Notes under the pieces: generated by a model
Database searches by the model: none
The model's input: only the letters and a program-made list of their open reading frames with translations
What the model was told of the DNA's origin: nothing
Assembly: GCA_047605605.1 (NCBI GenBank)
Contig: JASGFG010000011.1
Coordinates: forward strand, 1 to 59,574
Source: JAATGA01 sp047605605
GTDB taxonomy: Bacteria > Pseudomonadota > Alphaproteobacteria > Rhodobacterales > Rhodobacteraceae
DNA length: 59,574 nucleotides
Reading direction: 5' to 3'
Shown here: one piece after another, positions 41,050 to 50,651 of the stretch
How positions within the stretch are numbered: the first letter of the stretch is position 1
Layout: every line of letters begins with the position of its first letter
Program-made: the position numbers and the translations under genes

Positions 41050-44000
41050 ATGGCGCAGTTCTTCATCCACCGCCCGGTCCTGGCCTGGGTTCTGGCCATC
41101 GTGACGATGATCGCCGGGGGCCTGGGCATCACCACGCTGTCGGTGTCGCAATATCCCGATGTCTCGCCGCCCACGATTCGGGTTTCGGCCAGCTACAGCG
41201 GCGCCTCGGCGCAGGCGGTGCAGAACTCCGTTACCACGATCATCGAGGATTCGATGACCGGGCTGGAGGGGTTGCTCTACATGACCTCGACCTCGCGCGA
41301 GGGGTCGGGGTCGATCCAGATGGTGTTCGACCAGGGCATCGACCCCGATCAAGCGCAGATCGACGTTCAGAACAAGCTGCAATCGGTGGAATCGCAACTG
41401 CCCGACACGGTGGTGAACAACGGCATCCGGGTGTCACGGTCCTCGACCTCGATCCTGATGATCGGCACGCTGGTCAGCCCCGACAACCGCTATTCCACCA
41501 TCGAGCTGGGCAATATCCTGGAACAAAGGATCAGCGGCCCGGTGCAGCGGACCGAGGGCGTTGGCTCGATCAACGTCTTTGGCTCGGGCTATGCGATGCG
41601 GATCTGGCTGGACCCGTTCCAACTGGCGAAATACGCGCTGGTCCCGGCCGACATCATCAGCGCGGTGCAGGCGGAAAACTCGACCGTCACCGTCGGCTCG
41701 CTGGGATCCTCGCCCGCGGTCACGGGCCAGCAGTTCACCGCCAGCATCACCGCGCAAAGCCAGCTGAAGACGGTGGACCAGTTCCGCGCCATCCTGCTGA
41801 AGACCGCGGACAACGGCGCGCAGGTGCGTCTGGGCGACGTGGCGCGGGTGGAACTGGGGCAGGAAACCTATGGCGCCGACAGCCGCTATAACGGGATGAA
41901 CGCCGCCGGTTTCGGGGTGAACCTGGCGGTGGGGGCCAATGCGGTCAACACGGCGGCGGCGGTGCGCGAGACCATCTCGGGCATGGAGGCGTCACTGCCC
42001 GAGGGCGTGCATATCGAATATGCCTATGACACCTCGCCCTTTGTGGAACTGTCGATCGAAAAGGTGATCCATACCCTGATCGAGGCGATCGGGCTGGTGT
42101 TCCTGGTGATCCTGGTCTTCCTTCAGAACTGGCGGGCGACGCTGATCCCGACGCTGGCGGTGCCGGTGGTGCTGCTGGGCACATTCGGGGTGCTGGCGGT
42201 GGCGGGCTATTCCATCAACACGCTGACGATGTTCGCCATGGTGCTGGCCATTGGCCTGCTGGTCGACGACGCCATCGTCGTGGTCGAAAACGTCGAACGC
42301 GTGATGGAGGAAGAGGGGCTGGGCCCCGTCGAGGCGACCGAGAAATCCATGCGCCAGATCACTGGCGCGCTGGTCGGGATCGCGGCCGTCCTGTCGGCGG
42401 TGTTCCTGCCCATGGCCTTCATGTCGGGGTCCACGGGCGTGATCTACCGGCAGTTTTCGGTCACGATCATCTCGGCCATGATCCTGTCGGCGCTGGTCGC
42501 GCTGATCCTGACGCCGGCGCTGTGCGCCACCATCCTGCGGCGGCGCCGGCATGGCGACGTGGTGGCCCCGGCGCGCTGGTTCAACCGCGGCTTCGACGGG
42601 GTGACGCGCGGCTATCTGTGGACCAACCGCAAGCTGCTACGGGTGCCGGTGGTGGCCATCGCCATGCTGGTGCTGGTGTCGGTGCTGGTGGCGGGGCTGT
42701 TCGCGCGGCTGCCCAGCTCGTTCCTGCCGCAAGAGGATCAGGGCACGATGATGACCATCATCCGTCTGCGCGAGGGCACGCCCGTCACCCAGACCATCGC
42801 CGTCGTCAAGCAGATCGAGCATTACCTGCTGAGCGAAGAGACGGATACCGTCGCCTCGACCTTCGCCTCGCTGGGGTTCGGGTTTTCGGGCAACGGCACG
42901 AACTCGGCCACGATCTTCGTCAAGCTGCGCGATTTCGGCGACCGCACCACCGACCATCAGTCCGCCGCCGCGCTGGTGCAGCGGGCGAACAAGAAATTCG
43001 CCAGCTTGCGGTTGGGGACGGTGCGCTTTGTCCAGCCCCCCGCGATTCAGGGAATGGGTTCGACCGCCGGGTTCGAGATGTATCTGCTGGACAATGCCGG
43101 CCAGGGCTATGACGCGCTGCTGGCGGCGGGGCAAAAGTTGGTCGAGGCAGCGACGGCCGATGGCCGCGTCACCAGCCTGCGCGGGGCCGAGGACAACGAG
43201 AAATCGGCGCTGAAGCTGAACATCGACACCGAAAAGGCCCGCAGCTTCGGCCTGACCCTGTCCGAGGTGAACGCCATGCTGTCGGTGATCTTTACCGGCC
43301 GCAATGTCGGCGATTTCGAGCATGGGACCGAACTGCGCCCGGTGATCGTGCAGGGCGATGCGCCCTTCAGGATGCAGCCCTCGGACATCGACAACTGGTA
43401 TGCGCGCAATTCCGGGGGCGAGATGGTGCCCTTTCCGTCGTTCACCACCCGCTCGTGGGAGCCGGTGGCGGCGACGCTGGCGCGCATGGGCGGCACCACC
43501 GCGCTTCAGATCCAGGGCTCGCCCGCGGCGGGGGTCAGTTCCGGCGATGCGATGGCGGCGATGGAGGAATTGACGGCAGACCTGGGCGGCCAATGGGGTG
43601 TCGCATGGACGGGGATTTCCTATCAGGAACGGCTGTCGGGCACGCAGGCGCCCTTTCTTTACATGATGTCGGCGCTGGTGGTTTTCCTGTGCCTCGCAGG
43701 GCTTTACGAAAGCTGGACGGTGCCTTTTGCGGTGATGCTGTCGGTTCCGGTCGGCATCGTGGGGGCGCTGGCGGCGGCGCTGTATCTGGGACAGGCGAAT
43801 GACGTCTATTTCAAGGTCGGGCTGTTGACGACAATCGGTCTGGCGGCCAAGAACGCCATCCTGATCGTGGAATTCGCCGTCCATCTGGAAAAGCAGGGCA
43901 AGGGTCTGGTCGAAGCCACGCTCGAGGCCGCGCGCCAACGTCTGCGCCCAATCCTGATGACCTCGTTCGCCTTCATGCTGGGGGTTCTGCCGCTGGCCCT

Positions 44001-44160
44001 GGCCACGGGGGCCGGGGCGGGTGCGCAGAACGCCATCGGCGTCGGCGTGCTGGGCGGGATGGCCGCGGCGACGGCCTTGGGAATTTTCGTGGTGCCGGCG
44101 CTTTATGTCTGTGTCCGCTGGCTTGTGACGCACCTGCCGCGCCGACCCGCGCAGGGATGA
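41050..44160 (+). CDS. RND multidrug efflux pump, inner-membrane transporter (HAE-1 family)
   Basis: The 1036-residue AcrB/MexF-type proton antiporter starts MAQFFIHRPVLAWVLAI. SQYPDVSPPTIRVSASYSGASAQ is the usual N-terminal porter-domain block. Transmembrane helix 4 has AIGLLVDDAIVVVENVERVM with the paired aspartates needed for proton transfer, and PLMRSV-like helix ends follow. GLAAKNAILIVEFA near residue 940 carries the lysine of the relay. Full family length, 3 nt after the adaptor gene. It probably exports hydrophobic drugs or solvents; the substrate is not deducible. Confidence 0.96.
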   Translation: MAQFFIHRPVLAWVLAIVTMIAGGLGITTLSVSQYPDVSPPTIRVSASYSGASAQAVQNSVTTIIEDSMTGLEGLLYMTSTSREGSGSIQMVFDQGIDPDQAQIDVQNKLQSVESQLPDTVVNNGIRVSRSSTSILMIGTLVSPDNRYSTIELGNILEQRISGPVQRTEGVGSINVFGSGYAMRIWLDPFQLAKYALVPADIISAVQAENSTVTVGSLGSSPAVTGQQFTASITAQSQLKTVDQFRAILLKTADNGAQVRLGDVARVELGQETYGADSRYNGMNAAGFGVNLAVGANAVNTAAAVRETISGMEASLPEGVHIEYAYDTSPFVELSIEKVIHTLIEAIGLVFLVILVFLQNWRATLIPTLAVPVVLLGTFGVLAVAGYSINTLTMFAMVLAIGLLVDDAIVVVENVERVMEEEGLGPVEATEKSMRQITGALVGIAAVLSAVFLPMAFMSGSTGVIYRQFSVTIISAMILSALVALILTPALCATILRRRRHGDVVAPARWFNRGFDGVTRGYLWTNRKLLRVPVVAIAMLVLVSVLVAGLFARLPSSFLPQEDQGTMMTIIRLREGTPVTQTIAVVKQIEHYLLSEETDTVASTFASLGFGFSGNGTNSATIFVKLRDFGDRTTDHQSAAALVQRANKKFASLRLGTVRFVQPPAIQGMGSTAGFEMYLLDNAGQGYDALLAAGQKLVEAATADGRVTSLRGAEDNEKSALKLNIDTEKARSFGLTLSEVNAMLSVIFTGRNVGDFEHGTELRPVIVQGDAPFRMQPSDIDNWYARNSGGEMVPFPSFTTRSWEPVAATLARMGGTTALQIQGSPAAGVSSGDAMAAMEELTADLGGQWGVAWTGISYQERLSGTQAPFLYMMSALVVFLCLAGLYESWTVPFAVMLSVPVGIVGALAAALYLGQANDVYFKVGLLTTIGLAAKNAILIVEFAVHLEKQGKGLVEATLEAARQRLRPILMTSFAFMLGVLPLALATGAGAGAQNAIGVGVLGGMAAATALGIFVVPALYVCVRWLVTHLPRRPAQG

Positions 44161-44174
44161 TCTGGGGCAGGATT

Positions 44175-44264
44175 CCCTTGTTTTGCAAGGGTATAATGCG
44201 GGTCAGGAAAAATTCTTCCGGGGCCGGCAGCTTTCGTTTGACCGAAAATAAATACTATTATATT
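44175..44264 (+). promoter_or_regulatory. Hairpin and candidate promoter before the sugar importer operon
   Basis: After the RND pump gene comes a small hairpin (CCCTTG-TTTTG-CAAGGG, 44175-44191) followed at once by TATAAT. Further on is TTGACC at 44238 with TATATT 15 bp later or TATTCC 17 bp later, in a strongly AT-rich stretch before the binding-protein gene. The second set is the more likely promoter of the sugar transport operon and the AT-rich block may hold a GntR operator. Confidence 0.4.
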
Positions 44265-44305
44265 CCCACAGCAGGGGCAGAGGAACCCCAAGGGAGTGAC
44301 ATCAC

Positions 44306-45280
44306 ATGAACAGCATCTTCAAGCGGGCCGCTGCGGCCACGCTGCTGGGTCTGCTTGCCCAGACGACCGCAATTCCCGCTTCGGCCGAGGGGCTGGTTGT
44401 CGGCTTTTCGCAGATCGGGTCGGAATCGGGCTGGCGCGCGGCTGAAACCACGGTCACGCAGCAACAGGCCAAGGAACGCGGCATCGACCTGAAATTCGCC
44501 GATGCGCAGCAGAAACAGGAAAACCAGATCAAGGCCGTCCGTGGCTTTATCGCGCAAGGCGTGAACGCCATCCTGATCGCCCCGGTCGTCGCCACCGGCT
44601 GGGACGAGGTTCTGGGCGAGGCGAAAGAGGCCGAGATCCCGGTGATCCTGCTGGACCGCCAGATTGACGCGCCGGACGACCTGTATCTGACCGCCGTGAC
44701 CTCGGACCAGGTGTATGAGGGCAAGGTGGCCGGCGAATGGCTGGTCAAGGATGTGGGCGACAAGCCCTGCAAGGTGGTGGAACTGCAAGGCACCACCGGA
44801 TCGTCGCCCGCGATCAACCGCAAGAAGGGCTTTGAAGAGGCCATCGCGGGCCATTCCAACATCACCATCGCCCGCAGCCAGACCGGCGACTTTACCCGCA
44901 CCAAGGGCAAGGAAGTGATGGAATCCTTCATCAAGGCCGAAGGCGGCGGCAAGGACATCTGCGCCGTCTATGCCCATAACGACGACATGGCCGTCGGCGC
45001 GATCCAGGCCATCAAGGAAGCGGGCCTGAAACCCGGCACCGACATCAAGGTCGTGTCGATCGACGCCGTGCCCGACATCTTCCTGGCCATGGCGGCGGGC
45101 GAGGCCAATGCCACGGTGGAACTGACGCCGAACATGGCCGGGCCCGCCTTCGACGCGCTGGATGCCTTCCTCAAGGACGGCAAGGCCCCGCCGAAGTGGA
45201 TCCAGACCGAATCGAAACTCTATACCCAGGCCGACGATCCCAAGGCCGTGTATGAGGCGAAGAAGAACCTCGGTTACTGA
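44306..45280 (+). CDS. ytfQ: Sugar ABC transporter periplasmic binding protein (YtfQ-type)
   Basis: The 324-residue protein has a signal peptide ending near AIPASA. The mature part closely follows E. coli YtfQ, the galactofuranose-binding protein: VVGFSQIGSESGWRAAET, ADAQQKQENQIKAVRGFIAQGV, LIAPVVATGWDEVL, VELQGTTGSSPAI, YAHNDDMAVGAIQAIKEAGLKPG and VELTPNMAGPAFDAL all match the family block. The ligand is probably galactofuranose or a related furanose, by homology. First gene of a five-gene operon. Confidence 0.92.
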   Translation: MNSIFKRAAAATLLGLLAQTTAIPASAEGLVVGFSQIGSESGWRAAETTVTQQQAKERGIDLKFADAQQKQENQIKAVRGFIAQGVNAILIAPVVATGWDEVLGEAKEAEIPVILLDRQIDAPDDLYLTAVTSDQVYEGKVAGEWLVKDVGDKPCKVVELQGTTGSSPAINRKKGFEEAIAGHSNITIARSQTGDFTRTKGKEVMESFIKAEGGGKDICAVYAHNDDMAVGAIQAIKEAGLKPGTDIKVVSIDAVPDIFLAMAAGEANATVELTPNMAGPAFDALDAFLKDGKAPPKWIQTESKLYTQADDPKAVYEAKKNLGY

Positions 45281-45345
45281 TCCTTGCGCGGGCGGCGGGT
45301 CCCTCCTGGCCCGGCCGCCCGCGCCCTTTCGTGAAAGGTGCGGTC

Positions 45346-46866
45346 ATGAGCGAGGACCGGCCCGCGTTGCTGTTTGCGCGCGGCATTGACAAGGCGTTCT
45401 TTGGCGTCAAGGTTCTGGACGGGGTCGATTTCACCCTGCGCAGCGGTGAAATCCATGCGCTGCTGGGGGAAAACGGCGCGGGGAAATCCACGCTGGTGAA
45501 AATCCTGACCGGGGCCTATCGCCGCGACGGCGGCACGATGCAGCTGGACGGGGCCGAGGTGGAACCCCGCTCGGTCGCCGAGGCGCAGGCGCTTGGCATC
45601 GGCACGGTGTATCAGGAGGTCAACCTGCTGGACAACCTGACCGTGGCGGAAAACCTGTATCTGGGCCGCCAGCCGCGCCGGTTCGGGCTGGTCGACACGC
45701 GGGCCATGCGGGCCGATGCGGCGCGGCTGCTGGCGCGCTATGGCCTGCGCTGCGATCCTGGTGAAACGCTGTCGGCCTATTCCGTCGCCATCCGCCAGAT
45801 CATCGCCATCGCCCGCGCGGTCGACCTGTCGGGCAAGGTGCTGTTTCTGGACGAACCCACCGCATCGCTCGACGCGCGCGAGGTCGAGGCGATCTTTGCC
45901 ATCCTGCGCCGGTTGCGGGATGACGGGCTGGCCATCGTCATCATCACCCATTTCCTCGATCAGGTTTACGCCCTTGCCGACCGGGTGACGGTGCTGCGCA
46001 ATGGCCGCATGGTCGGCAGCCGCGCCATCGCCGACCTGCCGCGGCGCGATCTGGTCAGCCTGATGCTGGGCAAGGAACTGGCCGCCGAAACCCATGACCG
46101 CGCCGGGGCACCGCCGCCTTCGGACGCGCCCGCGCCCTTCCGGTTCCGCGGCTTTGGCAAGCGCGGCTCGGTCGCGTCCTTCGACATGGATATCCGACCG
46201 GGCGAGGTGATCGGCATCGCGGGGCTGCTCGGGTCGGGGCGCAGTGAGACGGCATTCCTGATGTTCGGCATCGACAAGGCCGACAGCGGCACGGCCGAGG
46301 TCGACGGCCAGCCGGTGACGCTGGCCGCACCGACCGACGCCATTGCCCATGGATTCGGCTTTTGTCCCGAAGAGCGCAAGACCGACGGCATCGTCGCCGA
46401 CCTGTCGGTGCGCGAAAACATCGCCCTTGCGCTGCAAGCCCGGCGCGGCTGGTCCCGCCCCATCGCGCGGCGGGAATCCGCGGCGTTGGCCGAAAGATAC
46501 ATCAAGGCGCTGGACATCCGCCCGCCCGACCCGGATCGCCCGATCAAGTTCCTGTCCGGCGGCAACCAGCAAAAGGCTATCCTGGCCCGATGGCTGGCCA
46601 CCGATCCGCGGCTGCTGATCCTGGACGAACCCACGCGCGGCATCGACATCGGCGCCCATGCCGAGATCATCCGCCTGATCCAGCGGCTGTGCGCCGACGG
46701 CATGGCACTGATCGTCATCTCGTCCGAGATCGAGGAGCTGGTGGCCTATTCCACCCGTGTCGTCGTGCTGTCCGACCGCCACCATGTCGCGGAACTGACG
46801 GGCGAGCAGATCACCCCGCAGCGCATCATGGCCGCCATGGCCACCGCAGGGGGAGAGGCGGCATGA
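45346..46866 (+). CDS. ytfR: Sugar ABC transporter ATP-binding protein (YtfR-type, two ATPase domains)
   Basis: The 506-residue protein has two nucleotide-binding domains in tandem. The first has Walker A GENGAGKST and LFLDEPTASLD; its signature region is the degenerate SAYSVAIRQI seen in sugar importers. The second has GLLGSGRSE instead of a full Walker A, EERKTDG and FLSGGNQQKAIL (signature) with ILDEPTRGIDIGA. This asymmetry is normal for the RbsA/MglA/YtfR class. The ATG at 45346 has AAGGTG upstream; the in-frame GTG 15 nt earlier is less likely. It overlaps ytfT by ATGA. Confidence 0.93.
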   Translation: MSEDRPALLFARGIDKAFFGVKVLDGVDFTLRSGEIHALLGENGAGKSTLVKILTGAYRRDGGTMQLDGAEVEPRSVAEAQALGIGTVYQEVNLLDNLTVAENLYLGRQPRRFGLVDTRAMRADAARLLARYGLRCDPGETLSAYSVAIRQIIAIARAVDLSGKVLFLDEPTASLDAREVEAIFAILRRLRDDGLAIVIITHFLDQVYALADRVTVLRNGRMVGSRAIADLPRRDLVSLMLGKELAAETHDRAGAPPPSDAPAPFRFRGFGKRGSVASFDMDIRPGEVIGIAGLLGSGRSETAFLMFGIDKADSGTAEVDGQPVTLAAPTDAIAHGFGFCPEERKTDGIVADLSVRENIALALQARRGWSRPIARRESAALAERYIKALDIRPPDPDRPIKFLSGGNQQKAILARWLATDPRLLILDEPTRGIDIGAHAEIIRLIQRLCADGMALIVISSEIEELVAYSTRVVVLSDRHHVAELTGEQITPQRIMAAMATAGGEAA

Positions 46867-47882
46867 GAAAGATCCGCCAACTGGCCCCGCAACTGATTGC
46901 GCTGGCCGTGGTGCTGGCGCTGGTGGCCGCGGTGGCGCCGGGGTTCCTGTCGGTGTCGTTCCAGAACGGGCGGCTTTACGGCAGCCTGATCGACGTGGGC
47001 GTGCGGGTGGCCCCTGTGGCGCTGTTGTCCATCGGCATGACGCTGGTGATCGCGACCAAGGGGATCGACCTATCGGTCGGTGCGGTCATGGCGATCACCG
47101 GGGCGATTGCCGCGACGCTGGTGGCGGACGGCCAGCCGGTGGCCCTGGTCGTCGCCGTCTCGCTGGCGGTGGGGCTGGTCTGCGGGCTGTGGAACGGGGT
47201 GCTGGTGGCATTCCTGGACATCCAGCCGATCATTGCCACGCTGATCCTGATGGTGGCCGGGCGCGGCATTGCCCAGCTGATCACCGAAGGGGTGATCCTG
47301 ACCTTCAACAACGACGCCTTCGCCTTTATCGGCTCGGGCGCGGTGCTGGGCCTTCCCATGCCGATCCTGATCTGGGCGGCGGCCGGGCTGGCCGTGGGGC
47401 TGCTGGTGCGCCGCACGGCGCTTGGCCTCTTGATCGAGGCGGTGGGTGTGAACCGCCGGGCGTCGACGCTGGCCGGGGTGCGGTCGCGGTTCCTGATCCT
47501 GGCGGCCTATGCCATTTCGGGTCTGTGCGCGGCGATGGCGGGCATGATCGTCACCGCCGACATCCGTGGGGCGGATGCCAACAACGCCGGCCTCTGGCTG
47601 GAGCTGGATGCGATCCTGGCCGTGGTGATCGGCGGCACCTCGCTGGCGGGGGGGCGGTTCTCGATCACCGCCTCGCTGATCGGGGCGCTGATCATCCAGG
47701 CGCTGAACACCGGCATCCTGATGTCCGGCTGGCCGCCCGAGTTCAACCTGATCGTCAAGGCGGTGGTGATCGTCGTCATCCTGACCCTGCAATCGCCCGC
47801 CGTCGCCCTGCGCCTTGCCGCCGCCCGCGCCGCGGCGCGGGCAAGCCGCCAGCCCCAGGCCGAAAAGGCGCCCGCGAAATGA
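46863..47882 (+). CDS. ytfT: Sugar ABC transporter permease (YtfT-type)
   Basis: The 339-residue BPD_transp_2 permease (RbsC/YtfT fold) has 8-10 helices. Family blocks: LLSIGMTLVIATKGIDLSVGAVMAITGAI, FLDIQPIIATLILMVAGRGIAQLI and GLWLELDAILAVVIGGTSLAGGRFS. The FNNDAFAFIGSG segment is typical of YtfT. Coupled by ATGA overlaps to the ATPase gene and to the second permease gene, with which it should form a heterodimer. Confidence 0.93.
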   Translation: MRKIRQLAPQLIALAVVLALVAAVAPGFLSVSFQNGRLYGSLIDVGVRVAPVALLSIGMTLVIATKGIDLSVGAVMAITGAIAATLVADGQPVALVVAVSLAVGLVCGLWNGVLVAFLDIQPIIATLILMVAGRGIAQLITEGVILTFNNDAFAFIGSGAVLGLPMPILIWAAAGLAVGLLVRRTALGLLIEAVGVNRRASTLAGVRSRFLILAAYAISGLCAAMAGMIVTADIRGADANNAGLWLELDAILAVVIGGTSLAGGRFSITASLIGALIIQALNTGILMSGWPPEFNLIVKAVVIVVILTLQSPAVALRLAAARAAARASRQPQAEKAPAK

Positions 47883-48871
47883 TCCGCACCCGCAACCTGC
47901 CCTTTGCCGCCACCGTCCTGATCTTTGTGGCGGCCTATGCGCTCTGCGCGATGCAGTTCCCGAACATCCTGTCCTGGCGGGTGGCGGGCAACCTTTTGAC
48001 CGACAACGCCTTTGTCGGCATCGCGGCGGTGGGGATGACCTTTGTGATCCTGTCGGGCGGGATCGACCTGTCGGTGGGGGCGGTGATCGCCTTCACTTCG
48101 GTTCTGGTGGCGGTGCTGGTGCAGGGGGGGATGCATCCGGCGCTGGCCTTCACGCTGGCGCTGGCGCTGTCGACCGCATTCGGCGCGGTGATGGGCTGGA
48201 CCATCCACGCGCTGGCAATGCCGCCCTTTGTCGTCACGCTGGCGGGGATGTTCCTGGCACGGGGCGCGGCCTTTCTGATCTCGACCGATTCCGTGCCGAT
48301 CGACCACCCCTTCCTCGGCCAGCTGAAAAGCCTGTATTTCCAGCTGCCGGGCAAGGGCGCGCGGCTGACCTTTCTGGGCATCGCGATGCTGGCGACCTTT
48401 GCCGCGGGCGCCTTCATCGCGCACCGCACCCGGTTCGGGGCCAATGTCTATGCGCTTGGCGGCTCGGCCCAGTCGGCGGAACTGATGGGGGTGCCGGTCA
48501 GGTCCACCACCATCCGGCTTTATGCGCTGTCGGGGTTTCTGGCCGGGCTGGCCGGGCTGGCCTATACGCTCTACACCAGCGCGGGCTATTCGCTGGCCAC
48601 CGTGGGGGTGGAGCTTGACGCCATCGCCGCGGTGGTCGTCGGCGGCACGCTGTTGACCGGCGGGTCGGGGCTGATCCTTGGCACCTTGTTCGGCGTGCTG
48701 ATCCAGGGGTTGATCCAGACCTATATCGTCTTTGACGGCACGCTGTCGTCCTGGTGGACCAAGATCGTTATCGGGCTGCTGCTGTTCGCCTTCATCCTGC
48801 TGCAAAAAGCCATCTTGCTTTTGCCGGGCCGCAGGGCCAAGGCGGGCGCTGCGATACCTGCCGGGGAATGA
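47879..48871 (+). CDS. yjfF: Sugar ABC transporter permease (YjfF-type)
   Basis: This is the second permease of the importer, 330 residues. It has VAGNLLTDNAFVGIAAVGMTFVILSGGIDLSVGAV, ALAMPPFVVTLAGMFLARGAAFLIS, and GYSLATVGVELDAIAAVVVGGTLLTGG, the YjfF pattern, ending in a basic cytoplasmic tail. It overlaps ytfT by ATGA and ends 1 nt before the GntR gene, so regulator and transporter are one transcript. Confidence 0.93.
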   Translation: MIRTRNLPFAATVLIFVAAYALCAMQFPNILSWRVAGNLLTDNAFVGIAAVGMTFVILSGGIDLSVGAVIAFTSVLVAVLVQGGMHPALAFTLALALSTAFGAVMGWTIHALAMPPFVVTLAGMFLARGAAFLISTDSVPIDHPFLGQLKSLYFQLPGKGARLTFLGIAMLATFAAGAFIAHRTRFGANVYALGGSAQSAELMGVPVRSTTIRLYALSGFLAGLAGLAYTLYTSAGYSLATVGVELDAIAAVVVGGTLLTGGSGLILGTLFGVLIQGLIQTYIVFDGTLSSWWTKIVIGLLLFAFILLQKAILLLPGRRAKAGAAIPAGE

Positions 48872-48872
48872 C

Positions 48873-49601
48873 ATGGGCCTGTTGGAAAGCCGCCTGAAAG
48901 GCTCGACCCTGCGATCCAGTCACGCGCTGGTGGTCGAGGAACTGGGTCGCGCCATCGTCGGTGGCGACATTCCCGAAGGCACGCTGCTACCCGGCGATCA
49001 CGAGATGATGGAACGGTTCCACGTCTCGCGCACCGTCCTGCGCGAGGCGATGAAGACCCTGGCCGCCAAGCGCCTGATCGAGGCCAAGTCCCGTGTCGGC
49101 ACTCGGGTCTGCGCGCGCGACCGCTGGAACTTTGTCGACCCGGACGTGATCGGCTGGATGATGCGCGCGGGGATGGACCCCGATTTCGTCACCCACCTGG
49201 CCGAGATGCGGCTGGCGCTGGAACCCGCGACCGCCGCCCTTGCCGCCCGCAACGCGACCGAGGACGAAGCGGCCGAGCTGATCGCCATCGCCCGACGGAT
49301 GGACAACCCCGCCCATACCCGCGAAAGCATCGCCCGCGTCGATCTGGAGTTTCACCTGGCCGTCGCGCGCATGTCGCGCAACCCGTTCATGCGCTCGGTC
49401 TCTAGCCTGATCGAGGCGGCGCTGGCGGTGACGTTCCAGCTGTCTTCGCCCGCGCTCAGCCGCGAGGGGATCGCCCAATGCGCGGGCGATCACCTGACCA
49501 TCGCCGATGCCATCGCCGCCCGCGATGCCGGGCGGGCCGAACGCGCGATGCGCGTGGTGATCGACACCGGCGTTACGCGCACGCTGGCCGCGCTGGCCTG
49601 A
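48873..49601 (+). CDS. GntR-family regulator, FadR subfamily (FCD domain)
   Basis: The 242-residue protein has an N-terminal winged helix (VVEELGRAIVGGDIPEGTLLPGDHEMMERFHVSRTVLREAMKTLAAKRLIEAKSRVGTRV) and a C-terminal FCD effector domain (LAEMRLALEPATAALAARNATEDEAAEL and RVDLEFHLAVARMSRNPFM, with the metal-binding histidines). As the last gene of the ytfQRT-yjfF operon it is the likely local repressor, released by the imported sugar or a product. Starts 1 nt after the yjfF stop. Confidence 0.92.
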   Translation: MGLLESRLKGSTLRSSHALVVEELGRAIVGGDIPEGTLLPGDHEMMERFHVSRTVLREAMKTLAAKRLIEAKSRVGTRVCARDRWNFVDPDVIGWMMRAGMDPDFVTHLAEMRLALEPATAALAARNATEDEAAELIAIARRMDNPAHTRESIARVDLEFHLAVARMSRNPFMRSVSSLIEAALAVTFQLSSPALSREGIAQCAGDHLTIADAIAARDAGRAERAMRVVIDTGVTRTLAALA

Positions 49602-49647
49602 CGCTTTTCATTCTTTGGTGCGATCCCCATATTCGCCCGGCTTTTGA

Positions 49648-49676
49648 TTGAAGCGGGGCGACAAGGCAGGTATGGC
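49648..49676 (+). promoter_or_regulatory. Candidate promoter of tal-rpe-gph
   Basis: TTGAAG and TATGGC are spaced by 17 bp in the 105 bp gap before the transaldolase gene, about 30 bp before the start codon. The match to consensus is moderate. A perfect AGGAGG ribosome-binding site follows at about 49693, 8 nt before the ATG. Confidence 0.4.
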
Positions 49677-49706
49677 TTTGCCCGCAGCCAGCAGGAGGTT
49701 CAGGCC

Positions 49707-50651
49707 ATGTCGAACGCACTCGAACAGCTTCGGTCGATGACCACAGTTGTCGCCGATACCGGCGATGTCGAGGCGATCCGTCGCCTGAAACCCGTCGATT
49801 GCACCACCAATCCGTCGATCCTGCTCAAGGCCCTGCAAAGCCCGGATTTCGAGGAACTGGTGGCCAGGGAAATCGAGGCCGGGAAAAAGGCGGGCGATAC
49901 CCCCCTTGCCATCGCCGACCGGCTGACCGTAGGCGTGGGCGCGGTGCTGACCACGCTGGTTCCCGGCCGCGTCTCGACCGAGGTGGATGCGAACCTGTCT
50001 TTCGACACGCAGGCCTCCATCGCCAAGGCGCGCGCCCTGATCGCGGCGTATGAGGCCCAGGGGATCGGCAAGGATCGCATCCTGATCAAGCTCGCCTCCA
50101 CCTGGGAAGGCATCCGCGCCGCCGAGGTGCTGGAGGGCGAGGGGGTCCAGTGCAACCTGACGCTGCTGTTCGCCTTTGCCCAGGCGGTGGCCTGCGCCGA
50201 TGCGGGGGTGTTCCTGATCTCGCCCTTTGTCGGACGGATCACCGACTGGTATTCCGCGAAAGAGGGCGGCAAGAAATTCGCGCCCGAGGAAGATCCGGGC
50301 GTCCTGTCGGTTCGCCGCATCTATGACTATTACAAGTCGAACGGGATCGGGACTGTGGTGATGGGCGCGTCCTTCCGCAACACCGGGCAGATCAAGGCGC
50401 TGGCCGGCTGCGACCGGCTGACCATCTCGCCGCAACTCCTGACCGAGCTGGAGGGCGATGAAGAGGCTCTGGTGCAGCATCTGTCGGCCGACAAGGCATC
50501 CGGCATGGCGAAGATCCGGCTGGAAGAGGAAGATTTCCGCTGGCAGCTGAACGAGGATGCGATGGCCACCGAAAAGCTGGCCGAGGGCATCCGCAACTTC
50601 GAGGTCGACCACAAGAAGCTGCTGAAGCTGATTGCCGGGCGTCTGGCATGA
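49707..50651 (+). CDS. tal: Transaldolase
   Basis: The 314-residue TalB-type transaldolase moves a dihydroxyacetone unit between sedoheptulose 7-phosphate and glyceraldehyde 3-phosphate. The N-terminal substrate block reads DCTTNPSILLKAL (a cysteine where most have alanine); the Schiff-base lysine is in RILIKLASTWEGIRAAEVL, and CNLTLLFAFAQAVACADAGVFLISPFVGRI follows. Length matches class I bacterial TalB. Start supported by AGGAGG. It overlaps rpe by ATGA. Confidence 0.96.
   Translation: MSNALEQLRSMTTVVADTGDVEAIRRLKPVDCTTNPSILLKALQSPDFEELVAREIEAGKKAGDTPLAIADRLTVGVGAVLTTLVPGRVSTEVDANLSFDTQASIAKARALIAAYEAQGIGKDRILIKLASTWEGIRAAEVLEGEGVQCNLTLLFAFAQAVACADAGVFLISPFVGRITDWYSAKEGGKKFAPEEDPGVLSVRRIYDYYKSNGIGTVVMGASFRNTGQIKALAGCDRLTISPQLLTELEGDEEALVQHLSADKASGMAKIRLEEEDFRWQLNEDAMATEKLAEGIRNFEVDHKKLLKLIAGRLA

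Noticed and set aside
44175..44191. Rho-independent terminator after the RND pump gene
   Set aside because: The stem is only 6 bp, has little G+C strength and is followed by TATAATGCG instead of a T run, so I list it only as part of the regulatory region.
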